A stretch of DNA of 64,000 bases from Monosporascus cannonballus (Eukaryota > Ascomycota > Sordariomycetes > Xylariales): NCBI GenBank assembly GCA_004154925.1, contig QJNS01000158.1:62001-126000 (forward strand). Reading direction: 5' to 3'. The notes beneath the pieces are model-generated. The model was not told the origin of the DNA, ran no database searches, and saw only the letters and a list, made by a program, of their open reading frames with translations. This document shows, piece by piece, positions 1-13,387 of this stretch; the stretch's first letter is position 1, and the number at the start of each line of letters is the position of its first letter. The position numbers were made by a program, and so were the translations under genes.

Positions 1-721
1 AAATGCCCAACAACATCCACTGCAGCACATACCGGCTTCTTTTGCCTCTCCCTTCGCCCAGCATGGCTCGGCAGGAATAAATGCGCAAATGCCCGCCTCA
101 CCAGCCACCATTCTGAACTATCCTCCACGTATTAACTCGCCGACTGTCATGAGATATGGTGGTGCCTCCTACACAACTGCTATTCCTGCTGGGAGTCCAG
201 ATTTGCCGGAAGGCGTGGTCATCCCAGACGGTTGGTCGCTGCTACCGCTACAGCGCTTAGACGGCCAAACAACACATGCGCCGCAAGATACACAACCAAC
301 AGGAGCGCCTTCGGACAATTCCGAGCCAACACGAACAGTAGCGGATACGATGGGTGGTAATGCCATAACAATCAATACCTCTGCGGATGGTAGCGGTCCC
401 AACCCCGACGCTGCGAAAAATGGCGATCAATATACTAGCGTCGAACGTGACGGTCATGACGCGGCAGGATCCAGCTCTACTTCCAACCAGGCGGCAGAGC
501 CGGCCGCTGTTGCGGCACCGACACCGGTGATGCCTAATTGGGGCGGCGCGGCACAAATCTTCGCCAATGGGGGAGCACGAGAAGAGGAGGCTCACAACGA
601 AAATGAAGATACCCACCGCTTAGATCCGGGCAGTAGTTACGATGAACGAATGGGAACATCTAGTGCCGAATCGAAAGGCAAGGCAAAGGCAGTGACGGTC
701 GAAGATGCGGAAGATGAATAA
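1..721 (+). CDS. 3' end of a gene; C-terminal tail resembling fungal Hrd1/synoviolin-type E3 ligase (partial)
   Basis: The reading frame is open from base 2 to the TAA at 719-721, so only the last exon or part of it is inside the window; the ATG at 89 is internal. The visible tail (about 239 residues) is low-complexity, rich in Pro, Ala, Ser, Gln and acidic residues, with no transmembrane segment or RING. The segment LPEGVVIPDGWSLLPLQ (about nt 200-250), followed by a disordered stretch, the short PNWGG motif and a charged end with SKGKAKA, resembles the tail that follows the RING finger in fungal Hrd1 (ER-associated degradation ubiquitin ligase). That assignment is by resemblance only: the diagnostic membrane segments and RING would lie upstream of base 1. 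It could be another proline-rich protein. Confidence 0.5.
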   Translation, partial: NAQQHPLQHIPASFASPFAQHGSAGINAQMPASPATILNYPPRINSPTVMRYGGASYTTAIPAGSPDLPEGVVIPDGWSLLPLQRLDGQTTHAPQDTQPTGAPSDNSEPTRTVADTMGGNAITINTSADGSGPNPDAAKNGDQYTSVERDGHDAAGSSSTSNQAAEPAAVAAPTPVMPNWGGAAQIFANGGAREEEAHNENEDTHRLDPGSSYDERMGTSSAESKGKAKAVTVEDAEDE

Positions 722-3696
722 AAATTTATTGTGTTTGCATGAGGCTCGTGTGTTGGCTTACCACCCGCGGGGGTCTGATTAAGGGCATGGTGTTTGAGGC
801 GTTCATACTTGTATCTATAGGCAACAAGAAGTAAGGAGCCCACTCCTTAGCGTACCTTCGGAAACCATACGGTTATGAGCACATTGCTCGGCCTAAAAAG
901 CTCTGTAAATATCGCAAGTGACGTACTGTGTCAGATGATGTTCAAATGGCGATTTTGGCTGCCGGGACTGTTGGCTGTTTATCACGACTGGTTTAACGGG
1001 AGGGGGACCCTTAAACATGATATTGCGTGACGGAGTATTCCGGAGCGGTCTCTACTAACCGCCCCCTATCCTGTTTGGAAAAGAAAGGCCGCTCGCCCGT
1101 TAGCCAAGAAGCGGAAGTCCCAGAATCACCGGGCGGCTAGACCAGCCGTCGCCCGAGATGGTTGTCCGCATCCGAGGAGCTGGCTGCTGCATGATGAGCC
1201 CGGGTTAACTAAGACGAGCCCTATGTCAATAGTCAGACAGCCTCAAACCATCCCTCCCCCGTTCTAAGGAAGTAGCAATATATCTTCCAACTAGATGGCC
1301 ACATGGCCCCAGCACACCAATTTTTACTCAGTACTAACGCCTTAGGGCGCTCTAGCGGATACACTGGTCAGGGCCTCCACCTTGACATGCGGTGTGGGAG
1401 CTGAAATCAGCTGAGGCGAGATTCGTCTAGCTCGGTTTCTTGACTAAGTAACTGCACCCGGATGAGGCGTCCTATCTGGTAACAATGACGCGAGGCGGCT
1501 GCTTATGTGGGCTTGCCGGCTTTGTAGCTACTAGCTATGGAGCTCAGTTGTGAGATAAATGCTAACTAGATACGTCGGTAGGCGGTGCCGAAGATGGGGC
1601 TTGAAATAGGTACCGCACCTGGTTGGCGGCCAGGCGGAGAGGCCCGTTTATCAAGGGGATACTACTACGTGGTGTTCATGATATGTCTGAGCAGGAGGGG
1701 AGCTCGATGGCCATATGAAGGCTCGGAATGGGACTACACTTTAAAACTATCATGGACTAACACGCACTCCCCCATCGGCGGCGTCAAGAATGATAATATG
1801 GTCTGATTATTCGTGGTTCTAGTTGTCTTGTAGAGGAACCTTGCTGACCCTGCAGCAGCAGATTTTGCCTACTGCATGTCGGGCACCTCATTATGGCGAA
1901 CTAAGAGGACGACCAACCCAAATCTGCAATACGACCTGACCTGATAGGCCCGCATCCCAGCTCCTTAAGGTAGATAATCTGATTTTCGAGAGCCCAGGCC
2001 GAAAATAGGCAGGATAGACGAAGAAGATCCCCTCCTGCTTCAATGCCAATGCAATGCAACCAAGGGCTCGATCTTAATCGCGTATTCCCACCCATACGCA
2101 CAGAGTCCCTCCTTGCATCCCCCCATCCCTCCAGTCATCTATTGCGTTTTCTCCCTTTTTTCGCTTACACCGACCCTGCACCCATATGCATTTATCTATC
2201 CCTCTTTCGTCGTGCCGTTAGCTCAGCTCTCACTGCCCCGCCAGTAAGCATCCCGCCCAGTAATGGGGGAGGAGGAAGGAGAGGGGGGGGGCTGTCCGGA
2301 TCGGGCAAATCTGCTGACAAGCAGCCCGGGTCGATAGTTCCGAGCAGTCGGGATTTCTCACGCACACCGCGCTCGCGCCCACGACGCATCCCATCCATCA
2401 CGTCACCCGCGGTGCCGTATTCGCGCGAGTCCGGTGGTTGCTTGGCTGGTCAGCTACAACGTCGCGTGACGCGGTAAGCGATGGCGGCGAAGGGGATGAG
2501 GATGGGGGAAGAAGGAGGCTCTTTTCGTAGGGCTGCATATTGCCTGCATAGGATGCATGCACGTACGCGCTGCATGCGCATGCGGCAAGCAGGGTCTTAC
2601 CTGTCTACTACGTCCATACGCGGCCGGAGCCGGTCCTCCCTCGTCACCTTCAATCGCGGTCGCGGCCGCGGCCGCAGTTCCGCTACCTACTTGGTCTGGA
2701 TGTACGTATATATATGTGTATGTAGCCGGATTTATCGGCGTCACTGTAGTAAAAAGCGCCGTACTTACTCACGCGCTTACTTGCGTCGTCGATACTTGAC
2801 TGTGAGGTCAGGTAAGCAGGCCAAGCCAGGCCGGGCCCAGGGAACGCCGCGCGACTGACTGAGCGGCCCGACCGCACGGTACTATTCTTGCGGCCGACAC
2901 AGCCGCTCGGTTAGTCGGTTGGCTGGTGGGCTTGGGCGAACGTAAGCAAGGCGTGTGCGCCGCCGAAGACGATTAGAAAGGGAGGCGTGTGGGGGTGTGG
3001 ATGGGCTCAGAACCACCAGCGAGCGTTCTTAGACCCCCGTCGCTGTGTGCCTACTTGGGGGAACCCCCTGGGCGCCCCCCCCCCCCCGGGCCTGGTTCAT
3101 CGATATGTGTGATGCTTCGAGTTAATGAAGACCTCCTCATGGATGTCTCGGTTTCGCATAATGAAAAGAAAAGGGGAGCGAAAAGTCGGAGAAGGAGGTT
3201 TGTGCTATATGTTCATGCGGGAGAGGCTTAGCGGAAAGTGGAATGCAAAGGTAAAGATAAAAACCATCGTAATTCTACGGGAGATACTACCGTGACATTA
3301 TCCTGCAGTTTGGGGAGCTTGTGGCAAGTGCATGCACCGCGTTTAAGGATCTGCCTAACGGCGGAGAACAATACTCTAAGCTTCTGGAAAAGGAGGATGC
3401 TCGAGGAGAGATGACAGGTGTTGATTAGATGATAGTAACAGTCTGTTAAGTTGATGCCTTGAGATGATGTTGCCTTGCTCTCCCACCGCATCCCGCATGT
3501 GTCCAGATGCCTGAAACCAGATACCGAAACCGCCACCCAATGCAGCCACGAAAATGCGGATATGACACACGATGCTGCCCCCTGGGGTATAGGAAACCCT
3601 AACGCCTTGTAGTATGCATGCCAGATGCCACCGACCCCACCAAGTCCGTCATGAACGCCGGCCCGGTGAATGAACGCAAGGTTTGTCTTCCCTTGT
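722..3696. other. Intergenic region, no convincing gene
   Basis: About 3 kb between two genes. Reading frames here are short and overlap on both strands. It contains a G-run near 2284, a C-run of about 14 near 3079, and a GC-rich (GGCCGC)-like stretch near 2658-2675. The part just after 721 is presumably the 3' UTR of the upstream gene, and the part before 3696 the 3' flank of the minus-strand gene. I see no tRNA, rRNA or recognisable transposon. Confidence 0.5.
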
Positions 3697-4479
3697 TCAC
3701 TCCGTTACGGGGAGGACGAATCGAACCTTCTTCTTTGGCTTCGCAGCCGGTATATCTATGGGTTTTGTCCTCCCCGGCCCCTCGTCTTCAAGGTCCTCGA
3801 CGCTGAAGCCCCTCTCGCTCATCGTCTCCTTCTCCGGCTCCTCCTCGATAGACCAGACATCGGGGCTTGGTTCGCGCCAGGAGTGGCGTCGCTGCAGTGG
3901 CGGAAGGCCCCGCGGCCTGTCCCCAAAGGGACGTCGGGGCGGTGCAAAACGCCTAGCTGGACGGCCCCTGGGCGATCCGACGTGAAAGCTCACTGGTGAC
4001 AGCAAGTCCTCCTCGGTGTTGGTTGCGCTAGTCGCTGATCTTGATCTCGGCCGCACCAGGAAGTCATCGAAGCCGAGCGGCTGCGACTTGGTGGGCCTGA
4101 AGCGGATATAATCTTCTTCATCACTATCGTCGTCGTCGTCGTCGTCGTCCAAGATAGCACATTCCGGATCTCTGCTCTTGGGCTTGTACTTCTTCAGCCC
4201 ATCGAGGGTAGAGGGGCTGACACTGCGAACTATGTTCCGAGACCGGCTGGAGTCTTCGATCCCGGCGTCGAAATCGAAATCGAACTCAAGATCCTCCTCC
4301 TCTTGGGGAGTAGCCGGCGTCAAAAAGTAGGTGAGCGGCTCCTCTTGAAGCAGGGGCGGCACATCTGATTCGTCTTCCGTTGAGTTATCCTCATCTAACG
4401 GTGGTGGATGACGACTAGGACTCGGCGGCCATAATTCTGACTGCGTAGCAGTGAGGGTGTCCGGCCGGAGTAGGCGCAT
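3697..4479 (-). CDS. Acidic, disordered fungal-specific protein (260 aa)
   Basis: Single-exon frame read from an ATG at 4479-4477 (protein start MRLLRPDTL); the frame stays open three codons further, but only to a TTG. The protein is Pro/Ser/Glu/Asp-rich. A GAT/GAC-repeat codes for a run of eight Asp followed by SDEED at about residues 111-123, and an earlier segment (EEEDLEFDFDFD, about 60-71) is also acidic. The middle is Arg/Pro-rich (RGRPARRFAPPRRPFGDRP). It ends in a basic then hydrophobic tail, KPKKKVRFVLP, a tail seen in several fungal hypothetical proteins. No enzymatic motif, signal peptide or membrane span is visible. Function unknown; the basic tail could be a nuclear-localisation element (inference). 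Confidence 0.75.
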   Translation of the reverse strand: MRLLRPDTLTATQSELWPPSPSRHPPPLDEDNSTEDESDVPPLLQEEPLTYFLTPATPQEEEDLEFDFDFDAGIEDSSRSRNIVRSVSPSTLDGLKKYKPKSRDPECAILDDDDDDDDSDEEDYIRFRPTKSQPLGFDDFLVRPRSRSATSATNTEEDLLSPVSFHVGSPRGRPARRFAPPRRPFGDRPRGLPPLQRRHSWREPSPDVWSIEEEPEKETMSERGFSVEDLEDEGPGRTKPIDIPAAKPKKKVRFVLPVTE

Positions 4480-6738
4480 TTTAACCAAGATTGATGAATA
4501 TAATTCGATTGCAAAGAAATAGCAACAGTGTGCCGTTGGAGTGATTTGAGATGTAGACCACTTGGGCAGTAAATTGAACCCTAGTCCTTCTTATCCTGCG
4601 AGCCTTAACGAAGGCCGCCGGGCAGCAGCCGGCACAAGAAGGCAAAACAGGCAAAGGAAAACACGAGGTCGCCAAAATCCTGAGGAAGATAACTGACGAG
4701 TCACGGAATACAAAGGGTAATACCAGGAGACGGGGAGAGCGGAGATACCATCTAAAGTTATATAGTGCTACTAAGAATGGATGGAGTCCCTACGTAAGAA
4801 ATAAGATGGCGCGCTCCTTGCATCACCCGTCAATTAAACCCGCTGCCTTGTAAATACATGGGCTGTGAGGGTGGTCATCCCGGATCATATAACTGGGACT
4901 CAAGAGCACTCGTGAATGGGTGAATCACAACGAACTACTAAGGCTGAGCTTAGTAGGGGCCCTTGAAACCATCGATGTCCCAATTGTGGGATTGCCAAAA
5001 ACGGCATCACGCGTCTATTGAGGGTGGGTAGATTCTGGGCGTGTGGAGGGCGCACGTTGGTGTGAGTAGAAAGCGATGGAGATACGAACGAAATGCCTGA
5101 TTACTCACAAAGCAAATAAGACATGGAGGCCACTATCATATCTGACCGTGCGCATCTGACATTGTAGCACACACACTATCTGCCGAATCTACCGGGCCTC
5201 GAGGCAGATGTCTCTGTTGGTTTACGAATCCTGAGGCTCGTGAGCTCTCTTCTTATTCGGCACTGCTCAAGAAGATCAAATTTTCGCTGCTGCGGATATC
5301 TGGACGCGTATGCATCGTACCTTGCATGACGCTGCAGGCTGCAGACGAAATCGAGTCTGAGCATTGCGAAGAATCTTTTGGCCCAAGGTTTACCAATGTG
5401 TAATTCGGTGAGCGCCTAGATATTTGGCCTCTCCGGTTGGCTGCCTAGTAGGCATCCGCAAGGCCTTCATTTTCTGGTTTAGCTTCTGACTGATAGTAAA
5501 GCAAACAAGCTTCCTCCGTATTGTGAGGTGTATGACAGCGTTCGACAGCCGCATGTAACATACAACCATAGCCTAAGGCTGTGCGATGCCATTGGGTGCG
5601 ATGGAGGAGCAAGCAAGGCAGGACAATCGGCTGGCCGTTGACTGGACACACTGCTCGGTCAGGTAGTAATGCCAAGTGCAAAGAAGCGGGATAGTCGCGT
5701 CGAAGCTTGATTTGGAGAGAAGCTATCGATGAACTACCCCGTGAATTAGCCCCGAAAAGGTTGCGGATGTTTCGTCTTAGGTTGTATTATAGTGCCATCA
5801 GATGATGACTCGTACCATTCCGAGAGGATGTGACGAATATCATATGCGGGCCATTATGACCGCCGATGCCACTGTCTCCAAATGCCCGTTGGGGGTTTAG
5901 GTACTTTCGTCCCCGTTAGGCATTCCCAGAGGCGGATATCGTTGGTGGGGAGGAGGCGGGCTTGATAGGCATCGTGTAAACTGTAAATCGTTCGACATCA
6001 CCGCTTGCTCTGGAATCCAAATGCTTAGGCCAACCATGCTCCTACGATAGGCGTATACGGCGATATAGAAAAATTCTCGGTAAGGATTTCACTGAATGGG
6101 ACCTCGGTCAAGACCTTACGCAAGATGTGAGTGGGGGAGGAGGGGGTGCTAGATCCATGTCGGGAGCTATCGGCATACTGATCAGCGCTGATTGGAGTTG
6201 GATTTGACTCATTCTTCTGAGATCGTCTCCCAGCGTATCTGGCTGGGACTCACGACTGGCATGTGTATCTGTAGGCACCGTAAAGCGTACATGCATCAAG
6301 GAAAACTTGTTATTAGTTTCCCATTCATCGTCCCATTCATATGCACGATACTAGTTAGTGCCTACTTAGTATGGGACCACAGAAAAGGGATGTGGAGATC
6401 CCTTAGTCACGTAGATCATTGCATAAGGTATCTCCCGACTTGACGCTAAGGTAGGAGAAGTCGTGAGAAGTTAGATCACACGAAGGTTTACCCACAAAGT
6501 GCCCACATAACGTCCTATTCCTAGCCAAATTAACCCAGGCGACAAGGGTCATTGGAAATATCGACGCTTTTCATATAAGGCTGCTTTTGGGCTACACCAG
6601 CACACCCGACTGTATATGCAAGAAGATAAGGACTCATTAAGTACTCCCTGAATACGAGTTACCTTGGAGCATATAATAAGCGGTTAGGTATGGAGTGTGC
6701 GCTTATCAAGGATTATGAAGGACTTACCTTAAGAAACC

Positions 6739-6777
6739 GTCGAAAATAATTGTCGAAAATAATTGTCGAAAATATCT
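6739..6777. repeat. 13-bp tandem repeat, about three copies
   Basis: The unit GTCGAAAATAATT occurs twice perfectly (6739-6751, 6752-6764), followed by a third diverging copy. It lies in non-coding DNA. Confidence 0.8.
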
Positions 6778-7197
6778 GAATATTGGCGAGTAACCGGCGA
6801 AGGTGTCGGAAGCTCGACGACCTTATTGCCGACACCTCAATTAATACCCCCCACAAGACACATACTATGAGATAAACTTTTAATAATCCTTGGTTTGGCC
6901 TATGCACTAAGATATATGTGGGTAGACCCACGTGTGATTTATGCGGTACTCCCATGCCCCTCCCTAGTCGGGAGCACGTAGAGGCCGGTCGTCATCCCGA
7001 GGTCTTCTCTGTTGGTTTGGTGAATCGTCATTGAAAATGCAGACATTATCTCAAGGTCGCCTTATCTGCCAAGGGTGCTTTTTCTCCTTTCTGGCGGGCA
7101 TTACTGTATCAGACTCACTGAAGCTATTCTAAATGAGAATGGCTGGGGGGAGACTGTATGGGCTTAGAAGGTTGGCAGCTCTGGTAAGCATGAGGGA

Positions 7198-7278
7198 CAA
7201 GTCGTTGCCAAAATAACTGGACACACCCCACTATGGTATGGCCGGGTTGAGTGTGCTAATTATTTTGGCAGCGACTTG
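7198..7278. repeat. Inverted repeat with about 20-bp arms, possible MITE remnant
   Basis: The left arm CAAGTCGTTGCCAAAATAAC (7198-7217) is matched by the reverse complement of 7278-7259 with two mismatches; pairing continues weakly into a GGACACACC-like stretch. The loop is about 40 bp. The core CAAAATAACTGG with a following ACACACC recurs near 47504-47530 and 50503-50516, suggesting a dispersed family rather than a local hairpin. Confidence 0.7.
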
Positions 7279-10200
7279 ATTGCTGCAACGCATAACCAGA
7301 GAGTATCTGAGTATGGATATATCGAACATACAATGAGTTTGGGCCTACAGAGAATCCTGGTAAGTAGAGACTTGTCTATTGGCTATTAGGTAGATTTGGC
7401 GGTTACCTAGTAGGTGCCTGTACTAAGTACCTAGGGAATTTGGTTACGTAGAGCCGTGGAATACTGACCAAACTTGAAGTCATCTGCGGTTGCGGGCCGC
7501 TGCTGTCGATTGTTTCACAAGCTGCGAAGCCACGTGTTGGCGGCGGAACCCCAACCGTTCACACTTGCCACCAAGAGTTTTGGTCATCCGCCTTGTTCCT
7601 CATCAAATTTCCAACAATATCATCACCTCAGGGACGCTTGTTTCCGTTTCGGCAAGCGATCACTGTAACTTACGATATTTTCTCGTGGAGATTGATCTGT
7701 TCCGCATGTATGCCTGCCCTTGGATGACTCTTCCTGGTGGTAGGGCTTGGTCCATGACCGTTGCATCCACGAGCATAAAAGGGCATCGTTATATTTACAG
7801 GCTCTGCTATACTCTTTTCAAGAGGCTCATGCGTTGATCCAGTCGTGAACAGAATACCTTACACGATCCTCTCTATCCTGGTTCGCACCTCTCACTTAAC
7901 TGGAATGACGGGCAAACAACACACCCGCGAAACGGAGAAATAGCAGCCCGTACCCAGACCAAGTGCCTCTGGGTAGACATTCCTGAGATCAGGTCCACGA
8001 TGTTTTAGGCGTCGACCGAGTTCCTTTTCTGAAGAGTATCTTGTTCGGTACCTTCACTTCGGCCGTGCAGCAAGTCGACGTGCCATTTGTTGTACATGGT
8101 ATTGCGGATATGGCTAAAAAGACCTCCAGGCAGGGCTGGGGTCACTGATAGCACGTGTCGGTGGTAGTTGAAAAGGGATCACAAAGCTCTCTTTCGTCTG
8201 TGGTATCCGTCGGTAACTCGATGTGCAGGCAGCGCCAGGTCATGCCGCAGCGTCGAAAACCCGGGGAGCCTACGCGGAAGTATGATGCTGAACTGCGCGA
8301 GGTTCCTAGTGTTACCCTCTTGGCATCGCCGGATGAGAATCGTCGCTGTCTTTGTAGGCGCTCATATCGATCGCCATGTCGGAACGGCTGGCAAAGGCGC
8401 TGCGACGTGTAGCCCTATTGCAATCGCCAAAGAATCGGTTGGCGTAGATGGTACTCCTGCCATCAATGATCTACTTCTTCGATGAGGGTTTCTGCCGTTC
8501 AGCTGAAGGCAAAACTTTCCGCTGCCTCAAGTGACGGCTTGATCAACGCCCATGTTTTGATTCCCGCTTGCAAGGAAAGAGTATCACGGCACAAGCCCTT
8601 GATCGGAGGGCTGGCGGTGCCTACTTAGTAAGAGGGAGGCGTGCTTTTAAAGGGTTCCTTCGACTTGTTGCTCGATTGAGAATCATTTTCGCTAAATTTG
8701 GCAGCACTTTTCGAGCTCCGAAGTATTTATGGGGAGATGTTCCGAAATAGAGGAACCTCTGAATTCGGCCCTTGAGGCCCTAAGGTAGGGCGGTATGATA
8801 CCTATGACGGGGTGGTCAGATATCCTTATCTGTAAAGGACACGAATCTGCGATCCCTTACTTCTGGTGTCCCATCTGGCGAACTCGATGGAGAAATCTCG
8901 TCAGACCAGCAGACCGGCATGCTAGCTAGCATCACTCAGAACTGGGGATTCTTGCTATGACAGATCAAAGGCTGGTTATCTGGGCGACGGCAAAGCATCA
9001 ACTCTTGATGTTAAGCCTGGAAGGACTTCATATCTGAAGGTTAGGTCACAACCCCCAAGGCCCGCGACCCCCTTTGTGCGCGTTCATTCACCGATATATG
9101 TTTCTTAAGGGTAATTCGCTTCTCATGGTCTTTATCCCTTGCTGCGTACAGTGGGTTTGGAGACCGAATTGTCTGCTGCGATCCCCTCCGAGCCGGGCAC
9201 ATGGTCCGCCTTGAGCGGCTACACAGTCTCACAGTTTTAAAACTCCGAGACTGAAGGGTGATGTATTCCGAAGATCTGCATAGCATTGATCGAGTACGCA
9301 TGCAGAAGTGAGGTTCGGCGTGCTATGGGGGACACAACCGCACCAGCGTTTTCTCTTCTTGCCCTAGAAGATCGCCCTGAGTACGAACCCATGCAACAGG
9401 CGATCATTTCAGGACGGACTCTTGAAATGACGACAGTGGCAGGGCTAATACCGCCTCTTATCACCGTCCAGGGATGGTGCCGCGGCGTTGGGTTGCAGTT
9501 CCAAACATGCAGAAGCCTATCCCGATTATCGAATTCATTTCCCCACAGACTAACTACCGACCATATATGGATATGTGCGTATTCTGCGCATACTATGGTA
9601 CCACCACCGCGGTTCGCTTGCATAGCCTGGAAAGTGGCGGGGTTGCAGCCATTCTGCAGTAGAATTCAGGAAAAAAAGAAGAAAAGCGGTGAAGTTCTGA
9701 TGGATGCCAAAAAAACGACACCACTCGTCCCAATCAAGTCTGTAGGTCCACTAGCGGACTCCGCTAAACTGTCAGTACTCTACCGACGCCGTTCCCGGAG
9801 CGTTTTCTGCCGTTCTGGAAGACGATTGACTGCTTCTAGACTTCTGACGCCCTCGGGACGGGAACGACCTGTAGCTTTCAATGGACGAAGGAATATCTCT
9901 CAAGCCCAATGCTCTGCTAAGCGGCTGACTACAGCCGCCTCGGCCTCGCTCTCTCTTCGTGTAACTGCGGTGTGGTGGGCCCCATACTCACTCTGGCGAA
10001 ATGTCACGACTGGGAGCTTGAGGGTTACTGGTTGTAGCTCTCACGTTACTTCATCCCGCCGCAGCAGTTACTGCGGCTTTTGAGGGATCATGCACCTACC
10101 CGAAATTGTAAGTGATCGTCTTGCTACACTCTATATCCTTGTAGTGGCGCCCAACGCTCTGTCCACTATCAGTACCACCTCCATATTGACGGGTCTCGCT

Positions 10201-13200
10201 ACTGACGGTGGTGAATCACTTCGCAGCGAAGACGGATTTTGCAAGGCGATGTGGGTGAGTGGTAACGTGTCTAAAACGGAATATGGACTCTAGGCTCATA
10301 CAACTCAATACACAAGTGACGAAAGTGCCGGATTGCTGACTACTGGTCTCGTCGAACACTCTGGAATTCGCTTGAGCGGCTTCACACCCCTAAACTTATC
10401 CGTGTGGGGGACTCTTGCGTCCCGGCAAGACGGTAGTGGTTCGCCGGGTGGTACTACATCCAAGAGTATTGCACTCCGGCAACCAATGCCGTGTATGATC
10501 CGCGCAATGGACAGGCAGTTCCAGACCCGTCTCAACGCCAATCAATATGCCTGCATTCACCGAAACCGAAATGTTTCCCGTACTTGATTTGGGGGCACAA
10601 CCGTCACGCGGTTGATGTCTTGCAGCTGAGGCCCCGCGCTACCCCGAATATCCGAAATTCCATGAAATTTGGAGGGTAGCTCTCTATATAATAGAAGACG
10701 TCAGGCCGGTCCCTACAATACTACACACCGAGCCGGTCGAAGTCTCAGATCGACCGACATGGGCATAGGACTTTATCAGCGGCATTCGTTCCAGACGGCC
10801 CAAAACGGTCGAGGTGCTGCTGGTAAGCTACATGACATTCCACTGGATGCTTATGCACTGGATCCGATAGGATCCCAGCGGAATCGTTGTTAGCCGTGTT
10901 ACTGGTCGATTTGAGAATTCACAGGGTAGTTGTGGGATCCGCCGTATCTCGCACGTCAAAGCTGCCTAGGCGTTTTGGGATTTAAGAGGGCTGGGAAGCC
11001 AGAAAAACATTGCTATATGTTCCATGACGGTAGGACAGCATTCGAAAGCCGACAATAGGATCGCGGGCGGAGAAGAGCATTTATGGTGAGGTTGATGGAC
11101 CAGACTGGGTCCACCAGTGTGGGCGGTTTCGCTACATATGTATGTAAATGTGCATGACTCTGGGCAGCGCCGTTCTACTGGGATCGGCAAATGTCCCCAA
11201 TGCCATTCGCTCGAGCCTGCCGTCTTCTCGGCCCTGACGAGGGAAGATCCTACGCTTTCCCTCATGCATATGTCCTGCACGCGAGCAATGGAGCCTAATT
11301 GGAGCGTGAAATTTTTCAGTGCGTGCTGATTGGGAATAGAACGGTAGGTGTGTTGATATCCATCTCTGCCACCAATTCTTCGCCGTCCGCCAACGAATAG
11401 CATTCCGCATGCCCGTGCTGGAAGCGCGGAATGCATACAATGGAATCATAATCCTACCCCCGACGTCTTCCCGGTTCTCTAGAAGACCCTTCGTCGTCCC
11501 CGGAATTTTTCTTAGCTCGGAATTATTTCAATTTGGAGGTCAAGAAGGTTATCCTCAAAGAAGTCGAAAAGGGCCAATACCCAAGACATACTAGGACCCA
11601 TTTCACAGCAATTCGCTCGCAAGGCCGCGAACCCTGGATCTATCTACGTATTGCTACCCAAATTCTTAATTCGGGTATAAAATTCAGCCAGCCAGGGAAA
11701 GGAACTGACCACCCTTTCTCAGTCAAGACAGTTTGTCCTCAATTGCCTGCCAGCCTCTGTCTTTCTATTCGCTCTCCTGGGGTCCTTATTTGTCCATAAA
11801 TCCATGTCCTCGATTCACTGCTGGATTAGCCACCGGTTAGCCACTCAAGGCAGCGCGAGTTACGCCCAATTCGGGCATTTGTACCCTGAGGCGTAGCGCG
11901 ACGCCCGCCGACCTCCTATCTTTAAAATAAGATCTGACCACGGCGAGATACTTAGTAGGATTAGATGTTAGCTGCTTGCAAGGTTAGTCACTGGTTGAAA
12001 TTGTATTTGCCGCCATTGTTCAATCCGTCGATCGCGGACGGGCAAGCCTTATAACTGATGGGCTTCGTATGAATCATCAAGGAAGACCGTGCCGCCTTAC
12101 TTGCGCCTCGCCTTGCTAGACTCCGTCCAGGCTCCAAGACGAACGGTTGAACCCAGCCCAACGAGGCGGCAGCTCCACCCTATCTTTAAAACATAACACT
12201 TGACTCTTGAGGGCTTCTGGAATCCCGTTTTTCCTTGTTATTGCGGGTTTCAGACCCACCATTGGGCCGTTACGGTCCCTCGGTCCTCTGCCCCCATCGT
12301 TCGTCGGGTTCCATCAGCGTCAGGTGGTGCCCAATTATGCGTACCCAGAGTTGGACCCGAGACACAACACTAGTCTAACCAAGTTGAGGCAATGGGGCCT
12401 GCAAGCACTCAACTTTAACCCCCCATAAGGGTCAAGACTCCTGCAGTCAAAGACACACTCGTTGGTCTTTTTGAAAATAAATAAAGAAAAAGGAAAGGAC
12501 ACGAAGGCACCGAGGGGCGAACAAATCTCAGAACCCAACCAGAGGGGAAACGGGAAACAGGGAGAAAAGCCCAAAATGTCTTGAATATTCAAGACCCCTT
12601 GACATCGTCGACCGTGCGGACCCATCATTACCAGAAAATACCGGGGGTTGCAGGGGGACAGGGTGTCGGGTTAGTGTATCGATTAACTGTCCTTCCCGGC
12701 TCTTCACAGCATCATCTACCCACCCGCTTGTCAACTAATCGATCCCAATATTCTCCATACCCCCCTCATCGCTTGTCACACAACCTCAACCGCCGCCACT
12801 AATCCCTCCCACCATCATCGTCACCATAACGACCTTTGCCTGGACTGGCCAGCTACATACCTTCTACCGTCGCCTGCTGCAAGCTTACCCGGCAACACCC
12901 TCCCCTCCGCATCTCTCTCCACCACCCTATCGCACAAATACCACACCCCAGGAAGAAAACATTTCTCTTCTGAGATTGCGAGAATATTATTCTTCCTCAC
13001 CTGTCACCTTTTCTCCTCCCGCGATTCCCGCTTCTTTTTTATTTGGGCTACCCCGATTCCGAGTGCCTAAAGATCATACTATACTTCCAATTCGCCCGAG
13101 AAGAGTATCCAACTTATGGTATCCATCTTCTCGCTCTAGATTATCCGTGGATCCCCACCTGGCCAATTGTTCCATCGCATTTTACCTGCCTGATATTGTG

Positions 13201-13255
13201 AGAAATTGGCGGGACGCATACGCACTGCCACGTTTCTCAACGCCCCCTCTCAAGG

Positions 13256-13282
13256 ATTGACCGCATTGACCGCATTGACCGC
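13256..13282. repeat. 9-bp tandem repeat, three copies
   Basis: ATTGACCGC is repeated three times in the 5' flank (presumed leader) of the gene starting at 13388. Confidence 0.8.
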
Positions 13283-13387
13283 GTTTTCCTCCTCTGAGGC
13301 CTGTCCTCTACCTGATCCAATCCTCTTTGGTCCTTCTGCGTACTAGAGTGGAGTAGACCTGAAAGGTTTTCTTACTTTCTCCTCGCA

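Larger units (their letters stand above)
4480..13387. other. Long region (8.9 kb) without a supportable gene
   Basis: No frame here has a recognisable domain, consistent codon pattern and plausible start. The longest, 9286-10083 (+), is low in recognisable sequence and is challenged by an overlapping minus-strand frame. Near 11.5 kb a short frame (about 11529-11620, LEVKKVILKEVEKGQY) looks more protein-like than its surroundings and may be a gene fragment. The region holds a 13-bp tandem repeat (6739-6777), an inverted repeat (7198-7278) and a 9-bp tandem repeat (13256-13282). From about 12.7 kb onward the plus strand is C/T-rich, as expected of a promoter and 5' UTR for the gene at 13388. 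Confidence 0.45.

Noticed and set aside
2215..2290. TTAGCTCAG resembling a tRNA A box
   Set aside because: No matching B box or cloverleaf downstream.
9286..10083. 265-aa plus-strand frame
   Set aside because: No recognisable domain, odd residue composition, overlapping frames on both strands; not distinguishable from chance.
10966..11449. Minus-strand frames of 105-156 aa
   Set aside because: Overlap each other in different frames, no domain or consistent splice pattern.
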